From NCBI GenBank assembly GCA_934434555.1, contig CAKRZX010000001.1, positions 1-64,000 on the forward strand: a stretch of DNA of 64,000 nucleotides, given 5' to 3'. This DNA is from an uncultured Clostridia bacterium (GTDB lineage Bacteria > Bacillota > Clostridia > Christensenellales > QALW01). Within the stretch, counting starts at the first letter, position 1; the number at the start of each line of letters is the position of its first letter. The notes beneath the pieces are model-generated. The model ran no database searches and was not told the DNA's origin. It saw only the letters and a list, made by a program, of their open reading frames with translations. Made by a program: the position numbers and the translations under genes. This document shows positions 33,816-42,447 of the stretch, in pieces.

Positions 33816-34391
33816 ATGAAAACCACACAAGGTATTTTTGTAAGATTGGCAGTTGCAGCGCTGTGCTTTGTTATGATATTATGCTCGGCCGCCTGCTCTT
33901 CCCCAGAGAAGCCTGATGAAACAGCCGGATTACCGACGCAAACCGAGCAACCGAAAAAAAAGGAACTTATGACAGAATTCAAATATTCTCTTAACTGTAC
34001 GGATTGGACTGTTCCGAAAACAGATGACGAGCCTTTTAAGGATATAAACGAAATACCGTCCAACAGCGGAAAAATCATGTATTTTAACATCGAAAACCAC
34101 GAGGCAACACCTATAAATTACCAACTTAAACTCGCAATGACCGAAGGTACGGCAGGAAGTGCAGAGTTTGGGTACATCGCTCCCGTTCAGGCCGCGTACG
34201 AAAATTTGGGTTCCGCAGTCAGAAGTATTACCGAATCAAAACCGCTTGATTCAGGATATGTTTTTTCAGGCACTCTTGAAGCCAATGAATCCGTCACCGT
34301 TGCACTTGTACTGTATTGCGCAGCAGGCACTATCGGCGCCGAATCAACAAAATTGAGCATTTCATACGATGCCGTTGCCGTTTCAGAATAA
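33816..34391 (+). CDS. Putative lipoprotein
   Basis: A 191-residue protein with a lipoprotein signal: basic N-terminus, hydrophobic core and a lipobox LCSAAC with Cys near residue 28. A Pro/Glu/Lys-rich linker leads to a mostly beta-strand domain. ATG at 33816 is chosen since AAGGAG sits nine bases before it; an ATG at 33807 directly abuts the Shine-Dalgarno. The gene has a perfect promoter and its own terminator. No family is recognised; the domain is reminiscent of DUF4352-like telokin folds, but that is only a guess. Confidence 0.78.
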   Translation: MKTTQGIFVRLAVAALCFVMILCSAACSSPEKPDETAGLPTQTEQPKKKELMTEFKYSLNCTDWTVPKTDDEPFKDINEIPSNSGKIMYFNIENHEATPINYQLKLAMTEGTAGSAEFGYIAPVQAAYENLGSAVRSITESKPLDSGYVFSGTLEANESVTVALVLYCAAGTIGAESTKLSISYDAVAVSE

Positions 34392-34476
34392 TTAATTGCT
34401 GAATGTTGCCGTCGAACACTTCACAGAGTCGAAGTCGGCATAACAGAGACGGCACTCTAAAAAAAGAGCAAGCAAT

Positions 34477-34518
34477 AAACCGGGAGATGCCGTAAGGCGA
34501 ACCCCGGTTTCGTTTTTT
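34477..34518 (+). terminator. Terminator of the lipoprotein gene
   Basis: AAACCGGG and CCCGGTTT pair around an 18-base loop that holds a smaller stem, followed by CGTTTTTTT. Confidence 0.78.
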
Positions 34519-34674
34519 TAATCAATTAAAAGTCAGCGCATTTCTGCTTTTTAGGGCGACAAATAAGAAATGCGGCTATTTTTCGCACAAGCGGGAAACA
34601 TTACAATTTGCAACACAAACATATCACTGCGCCAAAAGCGCAATTTTGCACAAGCGAACAACGCCCCCTATACA
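34519..34674. other. Noncoding spacer with several inverted repeats
   Basis: No gene is seen. CGCATTTCT and AGAAATGCG form a 9-bp stem 20 bases apart, TGCGC and GCGCA form another, and a GCACAAGCG-like word occurs twice. It lies between the terminators of two convergent genes. Confidence 0.45.
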
Positions 34675-34677
34675 AAA

Positions 34678-34706
34678 ATCCCGAACGTACGTCCGGGATT
34701 TTCTTT
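34678..34706. terminator. Bidirectional terminator
   Basis: ATCCCG and CGGGAT with a 10-base centre. TTTTC-TTTTTT follows on plus and TTTTTG on minus. It serves the large convergent gene. Confidence 0.75.
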
Positions 34707-34707
34707 T

Positions 34708-37700
34708 TTAGTTTTCCTTTTTCCTTAAAAGAACAGTGATAAGCAGTCCGCCCGAAAGCAGCAGAGCCAAAATCAGAGACGTTAAAGATTCATCGCCGGA
34801 AGATTCTGACTTGCTGATTCTGGGAATAACCGTGTTATCCACACGCTCTTTTCCGTCAGAGTCTTTGAACGATGTACCGCACTCTTCGCAGTGCCAGTAC
34901 TCAATGTTGCCCTCTTTATCCGTTGTCGCCTTAACTTCTTCAATATGTGTAAGTTTACCGTGATTGTTTGGGTCAGTTTCGCCGTACTCGCAACCGCAGA
35001 TGTCACAATCGGCTTTCTTTGTGCACGTTGCCTTACCGCCTGAATGCTTGCATTTATACCCGCATTCGGTGCATTCGTCTTCACGCCATTGGTGCGCAGA
35101 TTTATTCGATGCCGTCATGCCGCAGCAGTCGTATTTTTTCCAATGTTCAAGGCTGTCAAAATCCCAAACGATTTCGCCTGTGTGAACGCACGAATCAAAT
35201 TCGCCGTACTCATTTCCGCAGATATCGCAGATTGCCTTTTCCGTGCAGGTCGCTTCTCCGCCCGAATGGTCCTGAACCGTTACCTCTTTTTTCGCGCTGA
35301 TAATAAATCCGTCTTTAAGTTTTGCCGAAACGTGAACCGTCATTGTACCGATTTTAAGATTCGACGCATTTACTTTTGCACTGAATTCACCGTTTTCCTC
35401 GGTAACCGTCACTTCCGCATCGCTGTCCTCAAAACGGTAACCCGCCGTTATTTCGGTACAGCCGTCGGGAAGCGCGAACGAAAACTCATAGTCTTTTAAC
35501 GGGCATATTATGTCCGCACCGTTTATAAAAATTCGCGGCATATCCGTTACAGCCGTTACAAATCTGCATACCGCACACCTCTTCCAGTACTGACCGTTGC
35601 CCGATTCCCAAATGTAAGTGTGCGGCTCTTTTTCGGTTGTGAAATTGCACACGCTGCACTTTTGCCAGTGTTTTTCGCTGTTTTTCTCGTGCCCTGAGAA
35701 ACTGTGTCCCAAGGGCTTGCCGTATGTGGCCCGGCAGATTTTACACGTTTCGGGTTCGGTACAGGTCGCCGGAGCATAATCGTGCCCGGGCGCAGCAATG
35801 GGGTCGTCTTTATAGTATGTGCAGTTATTGCACTGATACCTCTTTAATCCCGGCTCGGTACACGCGGGTTCGGTTATAACGGTTCCGTTGTCAAAGTCGT
35901 GAGAATCGTTTTCGCAGGTTCCCGTCACCGTGAGAGTTGTCGCATCCGAACGCCACGTACCCACGTAAGTTTCGTTTTGAGCATTTCGGGCAATGCAGCG
36001 GTACTTGTATCCGTTATGATTCTTGTTTAATTTGCGCGTGGTAAACGTGGTTGACCACACTTCTTCGCCGTTTATGATTTCAGAATCAAGCGTAAATGTT
36101 CCGTCGGCTTGTGTAACGTCCGTAAACGTATTCCCTCCGTCCTTGCTCACCTGCCAGGTTACTTCAATGCCGTAGGGATTTCCCTGTTCAAGAGTCAGTT
36201 TGAATTCCGCCTTTTTGCCCACATTCACCGTGGTATCGCTTATCGTGTCGGCAAACTTCGGCTGATAATATACCGTAAGCCGTGCCGCATTGGAAACTGC
36301 CGTTCCGTATTCGTTTGATATAACACAGCGCACAAGTTTTCCGTTGTTTTCTTTGCCCACACTCAGACTGTACATATTATCATTCGCATATGGAATATCA
36401 ACGAATGTTCTTCCGTTATCGTTGCTTATCTGCCACTGATATTTAATATCGCTGCCCGATGCAGTAACATTGAAGAAGTGATACCGACCGAATACAATAG
36501 TAATTTCTCCGGGCTTTGCGGGTTTTGGCTGTTCCGGCGCTTCGTCAACACCGTCTTTCGGGTGTGTTATTATTACCGGAATCGATTCGGAGATATTGAT
36601 GGTCACCGGTTCCAGAATGGTCGTGCCCACCCGTTTGTAGTTCTTCCATGTCTGTACCACAGCCCGCACCTTCATGCCCGCCATGTCGGCGGTGATCTCC
36701 GGCTCGTAGGTGCTGCTTTTCCCAAAGATGGATGGTATCTCATTCCACGATTCTCCGTCCTTGCTGGTCTGCCAAAAATATTTCATCGTGATCCCTTCGG
36801 GGAGCGCGGGATGAACCACCTCAAACTTCGCCGTCTGTCCGACCACATAGCGTTCCGGCGCCCGAAGAACCGGCTGATCCATGTATATGGTGGCGTCGTA
36901 GGTGTATGTCTCCATGGTTCCGCCCCAAACATCCTCGCCGTTTCTGTATGTCACCTTGGCCCGGTAAATATAGCCGTTTTGGTCTTTGGTCACGCTGGGG
37001 ATGGTGTAATTATAGTTGACCCCACCCATATTGCCGTAACTGTATCCGATCTGCTTAAAGTTCTGCCCGCCGTCTGTGCTCAGGAACCACAGCACCTCCT
37101 TCACATATTGGTTCTGCATGTCCGTAGGCGTCTGATTCTCTATGGCAGACAGGATCAAACGCTCACCCTCCTGAGCCACCACGACCCCGCTGCTGCGTAT
37201 ATTCAGGTGCGGTCCTTCCGTAAACACATTGGTGCCGAACCGCAGCGCCAGGCAGTCCTTGTGCTCGTTTTCGTTTGGATCGTTCACCCGCAGCCGCAGT
37301 ACCCGGTCGCTCCGATCCAGCCAAAGGCAGAGCAGCCGCTCGTTGTTCTCCCCTCGGTGAAACAGCCCCGATTTCAGACTCACCGTGTCGTATTCGTCCG
37401 GCCCCGTCATGGTTTTGATTTGGATCGGCTGAGTATACCGCTCCTCCGTCTCCACCGTGTAGACGAACTTGTGTACGGCGTTGCCGTCTCCGTCCACGGC
37501 ATTGCCGTAGTCGGGTATATCAATGTTGCCGTCGTTTATCACCACTTGCACGGATTTTTCCACCGTACCGCTGACAGTACCGCTGTTAAAGGTCACGGTG
37601 CCCGTGCCCCGGATATCCAGTCCGGTGATGTTAGCCGTGGTTCCGTCTATCTCCAAATTGCCGCCATCCAGACATATAGGCTTGGTGAAGGTGTAGTTTT

Positions 37701-39147
37701 CCCCCCGCTGCATTGTCAGTTTCAGCGTGGCGCCCGACTGCACCGCCATCTCCGGGATGGCGCAGCCCGCGTTCACCATCGGGTCCACCGTGTAGGTCCC
37801 CGGCTCCGCCGTCAGTTTCAGATCCAGATCCGATTTCACAATGTCTTTCAGCTCTAAGGTTTCATAAATATAGGACGCATCGGATTTATCCGTGTAATAG
37901 GACCACCACGGGTTGAGCCTGCCCCCTCCCTGCTGCATAAAGAGGGTAATGCTGTTGTGTTTCTTCCCTGTCAGCATTACAAAATCTGAATATTTGCTAT
38001 ATTGCTGTGTGGGGATATATGTTTTGCTCACCTTTACATGCGGTCCCGCTATCACCGACCTATTCTTCATGGTTATGGCTTTTTCCTCTCGATTTCCGTT
38101 AGTCATACCCACGCGCATCACGCCGTCTCCCTGGAAGTAGATGCATCCGCGCCACAAATCCTCCCAGCTATCGGCATCGTTCCTGGTGTCGAAACCATAT
38201 TCGTTCTGTGGGTCCTTCCCTTCGGCTCGCTCAAAGAACACATTCACTTCTCCGCCATTGTCCATTTCCAGACGCTTGCAATAAAACGCCTTGGTCTCGC
38301 CGTAATCTTCAATGGAATAGTCATATTCATTAATATATGAACCTTTTCTCTTGTAGAAATACGCAGTTATGATCCCGCCGTCAACGGTGGCCGCGCCCGC
38401 CACATAGAGGGAGGAGATATAGTTGGTATCGGGATGGTTGTGAAGAAAGCCCACTCTTTCCCAAGAGCTGCTCTTAGCCACAGAACATGTGACCAAGTAC
38501 GAGCTCTCTCCCACATACAGCTTGCCGCGGGTCGACATAGCCGCCTGACCCTGGATGATGTCAGTGGTGCGAGCATTGACGAGGGTGCCCGCTCCCTCTA
38601 TCGTTATGTCGCCGCAGGCGTAGATGCAGGTGCCCTGGCTCACGGCTTCCACTGTGACACTGTCTTTTATGATCAGTTTTTTGCACTCGATGGCGTTCTC
38701 GTGGGTCTGGATCTTCAATATGGCTCCGCGATTTCCGGTGATGGTCAGGTTGGTATTGGTGGCGCAAATGCCGTAGTAGGCCTCTTTATATTTGGTGCAA
38801 TTCTCATAGGGGAAGGCCTCGTCACCCAAGTAATTCTTCTGCCCCTCCAGGCGAATGGTCAGATCATGCACGCTGGTGTCCACATAGATCAGCCCAAAGA
38901 GGGAATATTTGTCAAAAAGCGCTGATATTTTTGTCCCGATGGTGCCTATTTTAAAGTTCCGCAGGGTCAGCGTGTAGGTGTTCGGGTCAAATTCCCAGCC
39001 ATCCTTCTGGCTTATTTTCCGGGAAGATGTGATTTCATCCCCCAGGATCCACACCCCGTAGTGGGTGTCCTCAGCAAACACTGAAAGGGGCAATGCGCTT
39101 AAAATCACGCATAGGGCAAGTATAACGCATAAAATCCTTTTTTTCAT
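34708..39147 (-). CDS. Very large secreted/surface protein with Ig-like and Cys-pair repeats
   Basis: A 1479-residue protein. ATG at MKKRIL is chosen for the AAGAGGTG upstream. A signal peptide (about 1-25) leads to a long beta-rich region (to about 650) that resembles secreted carbohydrate-binding or right-handed beta-helix proteins. Four Ig-like units of the pattern W-x-x-S-x-D-G-x-x-[FW] follow (about 650-1075), then CxxC-containing repeats of the type GHxxxxATCTEPxxC (about 1085-1440), and a C-terminal hydrophobic segment with RKKEN that would anchor it. No LPxTG is seen. Codon use and GC switch near 36590: the N-terminal two-thirds is GC-rich while the C-terminal third looks like the host. 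Function is probably surface adhesion or glycan contact. Confidence 0.82.
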   Translation of the reverse strand: MKKRILCVILALCVILSALPLSVFAEDTHYGVWILGDEITSSRKISQKDGWEFDPNTYTLTLRNFKIGTIGTKISALFDKYSLFGLIYVDTSVHDLTIRLEGQKNYLGDEAFPYENCTKYKEAYYGICATNTNLTITGNRGAILKIQTHENAIECKKLIIKDSVTVEAVSQGTCIYACGDITIEGAGTLVNARTTDIIQGQAAMSTRGKLYVGESSYLVTCSVAKSSSWERVGFLHNHPDTNYISSLYVAGAATVDGGIITAYFYKRKGSYINEYDYSIEDYGETKAFYCKRLEMDNGGEVNVFFERAEGKDPQNEYGFDTRNDADSWEDLWRGCIYFQGDGVMRVGMTNGNREEKAITMKNRSVIAGPHVKVSKTYIPTQQYSKYSDFVMLTGKKHNSITLFMQQGGGRLNPWWSYYTDKSDASYIYETLELKDIVKSDLDLKLTAEPGTYTVDPMVNAGCAIPEMAVQSGATLKLTMQRGENYTFTKPICLDGGNLEIDGTTANITGLDIRGTGTVTFNSGTVSGTVEKSVQVVINDGNIDIPDYGNAVDGDGNAVHKFVYTVETEERYTQPIQIKTMTGPDEYDTVSLKSGLFHRGENNERLLCLWLDRSDRVLRLRVNDPNENEHKDCLALRFGTNVFTEGPHLNIRSSGVVVAQEGERLILSAIENQTPTDMQNQYVKEVLWFLSTDGGQNFKQIGYSYGNMGGVNYNYTIPSVTKDQNGYIYRAKVTYRNGEDVWGGTMETYTYDATIYMDQPVLRAPERYVVGQTAKFEVVHPALPEGITMKYFWQTSKDGESWNEIPSIFGKSSTYEPEITADMAGMKVRAVVQTWKNYKRVGTTILEPVTINISESIPVIITHPKDGVDEAPEQPKPAKPGEITIVFGRYHFFNVTASGSDIKYQWQISNDNGRTFVDIPYANDNMYSLSVGKENNGKLVRCVISNEYGTAVSNAARLTVYYQPKFADTISDTTVNVGKKAEFKLTLEQGNPYGIEVTWQVSKDGGNTFTDVTQADGTFTLDSEIINGEEVWSTTFTTRKLNKNHNGYKYRCIARNAQNETYVGTWRSDATTLTVTGTCENDSHDFDNGTVITEPACTEPGLKRYQCNNCTYYKDDPIAAPGHDYAPATCTEPETCKICRATYGKPLGHSFSGHEKNSEKHWQKCSVCNFTTEKEPHTYIWESGNGQYWKRCAVCRFVTAVTDMPRIFINGADIICPLKDYEFSFALPDGCTEITAGYRFEDSDAEVTVTEENGEFSAKVNASNLKIGTMTVHVSAKLKDGFIISAKKEVTVQDHSGGEATCTEKAICDICGNEYGEFDSCVHTGEIVWDFDSLEHWKKYDCCGMTASNKSAHQWREDECTECGYKCKHSGGKATCTKKADCDICGCEYGETDPNNHGKLTHIEEVKATTDKEGNIEYWHCEECGTSFKDSDGKERVDNTVIPRISKSESSGDESLTSLILALLLSGGLLITVLLRKKEN

Positions 39148-39163
39148 ATCGCACCTCTTAACA

Positions 39164-39844
39164 TTAAAGTGTAAAATCAAATCTCATTTCAAGCGCCGCA
39201 AAAAGTTTTTGCATAACGCCGTTTGCAAAGGGAACAATGTCTATCCCGCCGATATAGCCCATAACGTTTTTTATTTCGCTTTCGGGAACGGCAAACACCC
39301 TTAAAGAAGATGTAAGAAAACATTCTATTTTCTTTTTAAGCGGAAAATGTATGTCGCATTTTTTGGACATATATCCCCTCATAATGCCCGCCGTGCCGAT
39401 TTCAAGATTATAAAAATCCGCCTCGGTTCTTCCCTTTAAGTAAGAACCGAATATACGGTACAGTTTTATCGCTGTGTTTTCGTAAATGTACTCTGCCGTT
39501 TGCTCAACGGAATATGCCTCGCAGTATATATCCCGCAGATTTTCGTTAAGTTCAGTCAGTGCAAGTTGAATTGCGGTTTCAACGGCATAAACATATATCG
39601 GCGAAAGCGCGTTCTCCGATATCTTTTCCGCCATTGCGAACTGGTTTGAAAACATAAACTCGATAAGTTCAGCCAAAACACCGTCCTTTGTATGAAAGAT
39701 ATTCTGAAATGTGCTTACCGATACGCCTGCTTCCTCAATAATCATACTGATTGGCGTGTTTTTGTAGCCCCGCTCCAAAAACAAACGCACGCAAACCGAA
39801 AGTATTTTGTTTTTAGTTTCTATGCTTCCCTGTCTGAGAGCCAT
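39164..39844 (-). CDS. TetR/AcrR family transcriptional regulator
   Basis: A 226-residue regulator with an N-terminal TetR helix-turn-helix (about 8-55, with TPISMIIEEAGVSVSTFQNIF) and a helical ligand domain. ATG at MALRQG is chosen because AGGAG lies seven bases upstream; an in-frame ATG six codons earlier lacks a site. An 18-base palindrome overlaps the transcription start, so it probably represses itself, and possibly the large surface protein gene, whose start lies only 16 bases after this stop on the same strand. The ligand is unknown. Confidence 0.88.
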   Translation of the reverse strand: MALRQGSIETKNKILSVCVRLFLERGYKNTPISMIIEEAGVSVSTFQNIFHTKDGVLAELIEFMFSNQFAMAEKISENALSPIYVYAVETAIQLALTELNENLRDIYCEAYSVEQTAEYIYENTAIKLYRIFGSYLKGRTEADFYNLEIGTAGIMRGYMSKKCDIHFPLKKKIECFLTSSLRVFAVPESEIKNVMGYIGGIDIVPFANGVMQKLFAALEMRFDFTL

Positions 39845-39864
39845 ACCGTTCTCCTGGTTCATTT

Positions 39865-39882
39865 ATTGATATACATACCAAT
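39865..39882. promoter_or_regulatory. Candidate TetR operator
   Basis: An 18-base imperfect palindrome with outer arms ATTG/CAAT and inner TAT/ATA, placed over the end of the -10 box and the expected start point. Confidence 0.55.
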
Positions 39883-39909
39883 TATAACATATTTATGTCC
39901 CGACTGCAA
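39881..39909 (-). promoter_or_regulatory. Promoter of the TetR gene
   Basis: TTGCAG, 17 bases, TATAAT on the minus strand. Confidence 0.8.
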
Positions 39910-39912
39910 GAG

Positions 39913-40341
39913 TTATTTTATAAAAAGACGGAGAATTTTAAGGTTTTCATCAAGCAGATATACATACGTTTCGCCTGAAAGCAAAATGCGGTTTTCAAGA
40001 AAATCCAAAGAATAAAAATCAAAGAGGATTTTTAATACACCCTCTCTTTTTAGACCCGTATCGAATTTTTCCAAAAAGCAGTATTCGCCGTCGGTAAACA
40101 GTGCAAAAACATCATCCCCTACGATTATTCTCTGCGGAAAGTATTTTGAATACACCTGTGACACAATGCATTCGTTTTCCACCTTTACTATTTTGTTTTC
40201 GTGATACACCGCCGCAAAAACCGTGTTTGCTTTCTGTGCCGTATCGCTTATGTGTTCGCCTAATTTCAGCGTTTTTATTATTCTGCCGTCGTCAAGAACA
40301 TAGTGCAGTGCCCCCGAATCCGCCGATGGTACGATTTTCAT
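39913..40341 (-). CDS. Hypothetical protein, beta-strand rich
   Basis: A 142-residue soluble protein with repeated short strands of the type V-x-x-V-Y-D-D-x-x-I, suggestive of two or three blades of a beta-propeller or sandwich. There is no signal peptide and no recognised family. AGGGGTG precedes the ATG. It lies between the rpmF terminator and the TetR promoter, so it may be a separate unit; I saw no clear promoter of its own. Confidence 0.65.
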   Translation of the reverse strand: MKIVPSADSGALHYVLDDGRIIKTLKLGEHISDTAQKANTVFAAVYHENKIVKVENECIVSQVYSKYFPQRIIVGDDVFALFTDGEYCFLEKFDTGLKREGVLKILFDFYSLDFLENRILLSGETYVYLLDENLKILRLFIK

Positions 40342-40386
40342 AAATTCACCCCTGTGCAGTATATGTTTTTTTCGTTTTTGGGGTGA

Positions 40387-40419
40387 AAAAAATCCACCCT
40401 GAAAAGAGTGGATTTTTTT
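40387..40419 (-). terminator. Terminator after rpmF
   Basis: AAAAAAATCCAC and GTGGATTTTTTT form a 12-bp stem around a 9- to 10-base loop. Confidence 0.88.
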
Positions 40420-40421
40420 AA

Positions 40422-40610
40422 TTACTTTTCGTCGGTTACAACGATCTGCCTGCCGTCATAATATCCGCAGGCTTTGCACATTCTGTGGGCAAGTTTCTTT
40501 GCCTTGCACTGGGGGCATTCTACAATGCCGGGCAGTGAAAGCTTCCAGTTAGCACGCCTTGAATCACGTCTTGCTCTTGAAATTTTGCGTTTCGGTGCGA
40601 TAGCGCCCAT
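40422..40610 (-). CDS. rpmF: 50S ribosomal protein L32
   Basis: A 62-residue L32 with the basic N-terminus APKRKISRARRDSRR and a zinc ribbon CPQC...CKAC with both cysteine pairs intact, so it is the zinc-binding form. It follows yceD in the usual bacterial order. Confidence 0.98.
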   Translation of the reverse strand: MGAIAPKRKISRARRDSRRANWKLSLPGIVECPQCKAKKLAHRMCKACGYYDGRQIVVTDEK

Positions 40611-40622
40611 TAAGACACCTCC

Positions 40623-41108
40623 TTAGTCCACAAGCCCTTTGAGTACCGCAAACGGATTATCTTCATCGGTTTCGGTCTCACAGGAACAAGATGAAAAATT
40701 TTTATCAATACCGCAGTGAGGACAAAGCCCTTTGCAGTCTTCCCTGCACAAACGTTCGATGGGAAGAGCCGAAAGCACCGTATCATTCAACAGCGGTTGA
40801 AAATCAACAGTATCGTTCTTTTGCAGTAAATACATTTCTTCTTCGGAATTTGCGGAATAAACCTGGTCAAAGTCAAGCGTAAAACTTTTCTTAAACGGTT
40901 TAAGGCAGCGGTCGCATTCAAAAATGCAGTCAACGTTTATCTTGCCTATAAAGCGGACACCCGCCCCCTGGGCAAAATAAAACCCGTCAACTTTTACGTT
41001 TTCAAACTCCACTCTGCCCATATAATCAACGGGTTCCATTGAAGCGGAAAAAGAAATATCGTATCTTTCGCCCTCATTACGGAGAGCATCTTTTACTGAA
41101 ACAGTCAT
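40623..41108 (-). CDS. YceD/DUF177 family protein
   Basis: A 161-residue DUF177 protein, the usual upstream partner of rpmF, thought to act in 23S rRNA accumulation. It has the conserved C-x2-C pair in ECDRCLKPF (about 72) and a C-terminal Cys-rich stretch CPHCGIDKNFSSCSC typical of the Firmicute form. The promoter -10 lies only about 15 bases before the ATG and no Shine-Dalgarno is visible, so the transcript may be almost leaderless. Confidence 0.9.
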   Translation of the reverse strand: MTVSVKDALRNEGERYDISFSASMEPVDYMGRVEFENVKVDGFYFAQGAGVRFIGKINVDCIFECDRCLKPFKKSFTLDFDQVYSANSEEEMYLLQKNDTVDFQPLLNDTVLSALPIERLCREDCKGLCPHCGIDKNFSSCSCETETDEDNPFAVLKGLVD

Positions 41109-41122
41109 ATCAATACTCGGGT

Positions 41123-41151
41123 ATTATACCCGCATTATTCCCCTTTGTCAA
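41123..41151 (-). promoter_or_regulatory. Promoter of yceD-rpmF with palindrome over the -10
   Basis: TTGACA, 17 bases, TATAAT on the minus strand. The -10 is the centre of a 15-base perfect palindrome CGGGTA-TTA-TACCCG, a possible operator. Confidence 0.82.
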
Positions 41152-42345
41152 TTACTTTTTTGCAAGTTCGGCAGTATCGCGGGCAATAACAAGTTCTTCG
41201 TTTGTGGGTATAACAAGAACTTTCACCTTTGAATCGTCGGTTGAAATGATTGCTTCCTTGCCGTGAACGTTGTTTTTCTCCTCGTCAACCTTGATTCCCA
41301 AAAATTCAAGACCCTTGCACGAATCAAGACGAACGCGGTCGTCATTCTCCCCTACGCCGGCAGTAAATACAACAGCGTCAACTCCGCCCATTGCGGCGGC
41401 ATATGCGCCGATGTACTTCTTAACATTGTAGGTAAAGATGTCAAGGGCAAGTTTTGCGCGCTCATTTCCCTCGTCTGCCGCGGCGGTAAGGTCGCGGAAA
41501 TCGCTTGAAACGCCGGAAACGCCCAGCATACCGCTCTTCTTGTTAAGATAAGTATCCATTTCGTCAATGGTCATATTGTATTTATTCATAAGGAAACGGA
41601 TAATCGCGGGGTCGATGTTGCCGCAGCGGGTACCCATAGGCAGACCCTCGATAGGTGTAAGACCCATTGAAGTGTCCATGCACTTGCCGCCCTTGACCGC
41701 AGCGATACTTGAACCGTTGCCCAGGTGGCAGGATATAATTTTAAGATCTTCGGGCTTCTTGCCGAGAATTTCGGCACAGCGAGCCGAAACAAAGCGGTGG
41801 CTTGAACCGTGGAAGCCGTATCTTCTTACCTTAAAATCGGTATACGCTTCATAGGGAATGCCGTAAATATAACTTGTTGCGGGCATGGTCTGGTGGAAAG
41901 CCGTATCGAAAACGCCTACCATGGGTGTGTCGGGCATAACAGCCTTGCACGCGGCAATACCTTGCAGATTGGCGGGGTTGTGAAGAGGAGCCAGATCAAT
42001 AAGGCTCTGCATCATATCAATAACTTCGTCGGTAAGTTTAACCGAGCAGGCGAACTTGTCGCCGCCGTGAACAACACGGTGCCCCACCGCGCCTATTTCA
42101 TCCATTGATTTAATTACGCCGATTTTGTCGTCCGTAAGGGTATTAAGCACAAGTTGAATTGCTTCCTCATGATTCTTCATATCCTTTTCGATAACGGTTG
42201 TTTCGCCGTTGGCAGTATGTTTAAGTTTAGAACCGCTGATTCCTATCCTGTCGATGCCGCCCTTTGCAATAACGGATTCGTTTTCCATATCAATAAGCTG
42301 ATATTTAAGTGAACTTGACCCCGCATTGATAACTAAAACTTTCAT
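41152..42345 (-). CDS. ackA: Acetate kinase
   Basis: A 397-residue full-length acetate kinase, which makes ATP from acetyl phosphate in fermentation. The ASKHA-fold signature NAGSSSLKYQL is at residues 6-16, GHRVVHGGD near 90, RRYGFHGSSH near 173 and HLGNGSS near 206. GGAGG lies five bases before ATG MKVLV; a frame 57 codons longer is noncoding leader. No phosphotransacetylase gene lies nearby in this window. Confidence 0.98.
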   Translation of the reverse strand: MKVLVINAGSSSLKYQLIDMENESVIAKGGIDRIGISGSKLKHTANGETTVIEKDMKNHEEAIQLVLNTLTDDKIGVIKSMDEIGAVGHRVVHGGDKFACSVKLTDEVIDMMQSLIDLAPLHNPANLQGIAACKAVMPDTPMVGVFDTAFHQTMPATSYIYGIPYEAYTDFKVRRYGFHGSSHRFVSARCAEILGKKPEDLKIISCHLGNGSSIAAVKGGKCMDTSMGLTPIEGLPMGTRCGNIDPAIIRFLMNKYNMTIDEMDTYLNKKSGMLGVSGVSSDFRDLTAAADEGNERAKLALDIFTYNVKKYIGAYAAAMGGVDAVVFTAGVGENDDRVRLDSCKGLEFLGIKVDEEKNNVHGKEAIISTDDSKVKVLVIPTNEELVIARDTAELAKK

Positions 42346-42447
42346 TTTTGCCTCCGTAAAAATTGATTTTTTTATTTTTTTATGGTATACTACCAAAGTA
42401 CCGAGAATGATTATATCACGTTTTCGGCAATAAGTAAATAAAAAAAG

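Noticed and set aside
33438..33830. Minus-strand frame of 130 codons across the tRNA
   Set aside because: Its end is the antisense of tRNA-Arg (reading WQELNL, a common artefact) and its start lies in the lipoprotein gene.
33446..34090. Minus-strand frame of 214 codons opposite the lipoprotein
   Set aside because: It is antisense to a lipoprotein with promoter, Shine-Dalgarno and lipobox, and runs through the tRNA.
36478..37857. A 459-codon plus-strand open frame
   Set aside because: It lies wholly antisense to the large surface protein in its GC-rich part, has no Shine-Dalgarno and an odd composition (many His, Arg and Val). It is a shadow of codon bias.
42361..42420. Riboswitch upstream of ackA
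   Set aside because: Only a short AT-rich leader with an imperfect GGTACT/AGTACC repeat is present; no known aptamer motif.
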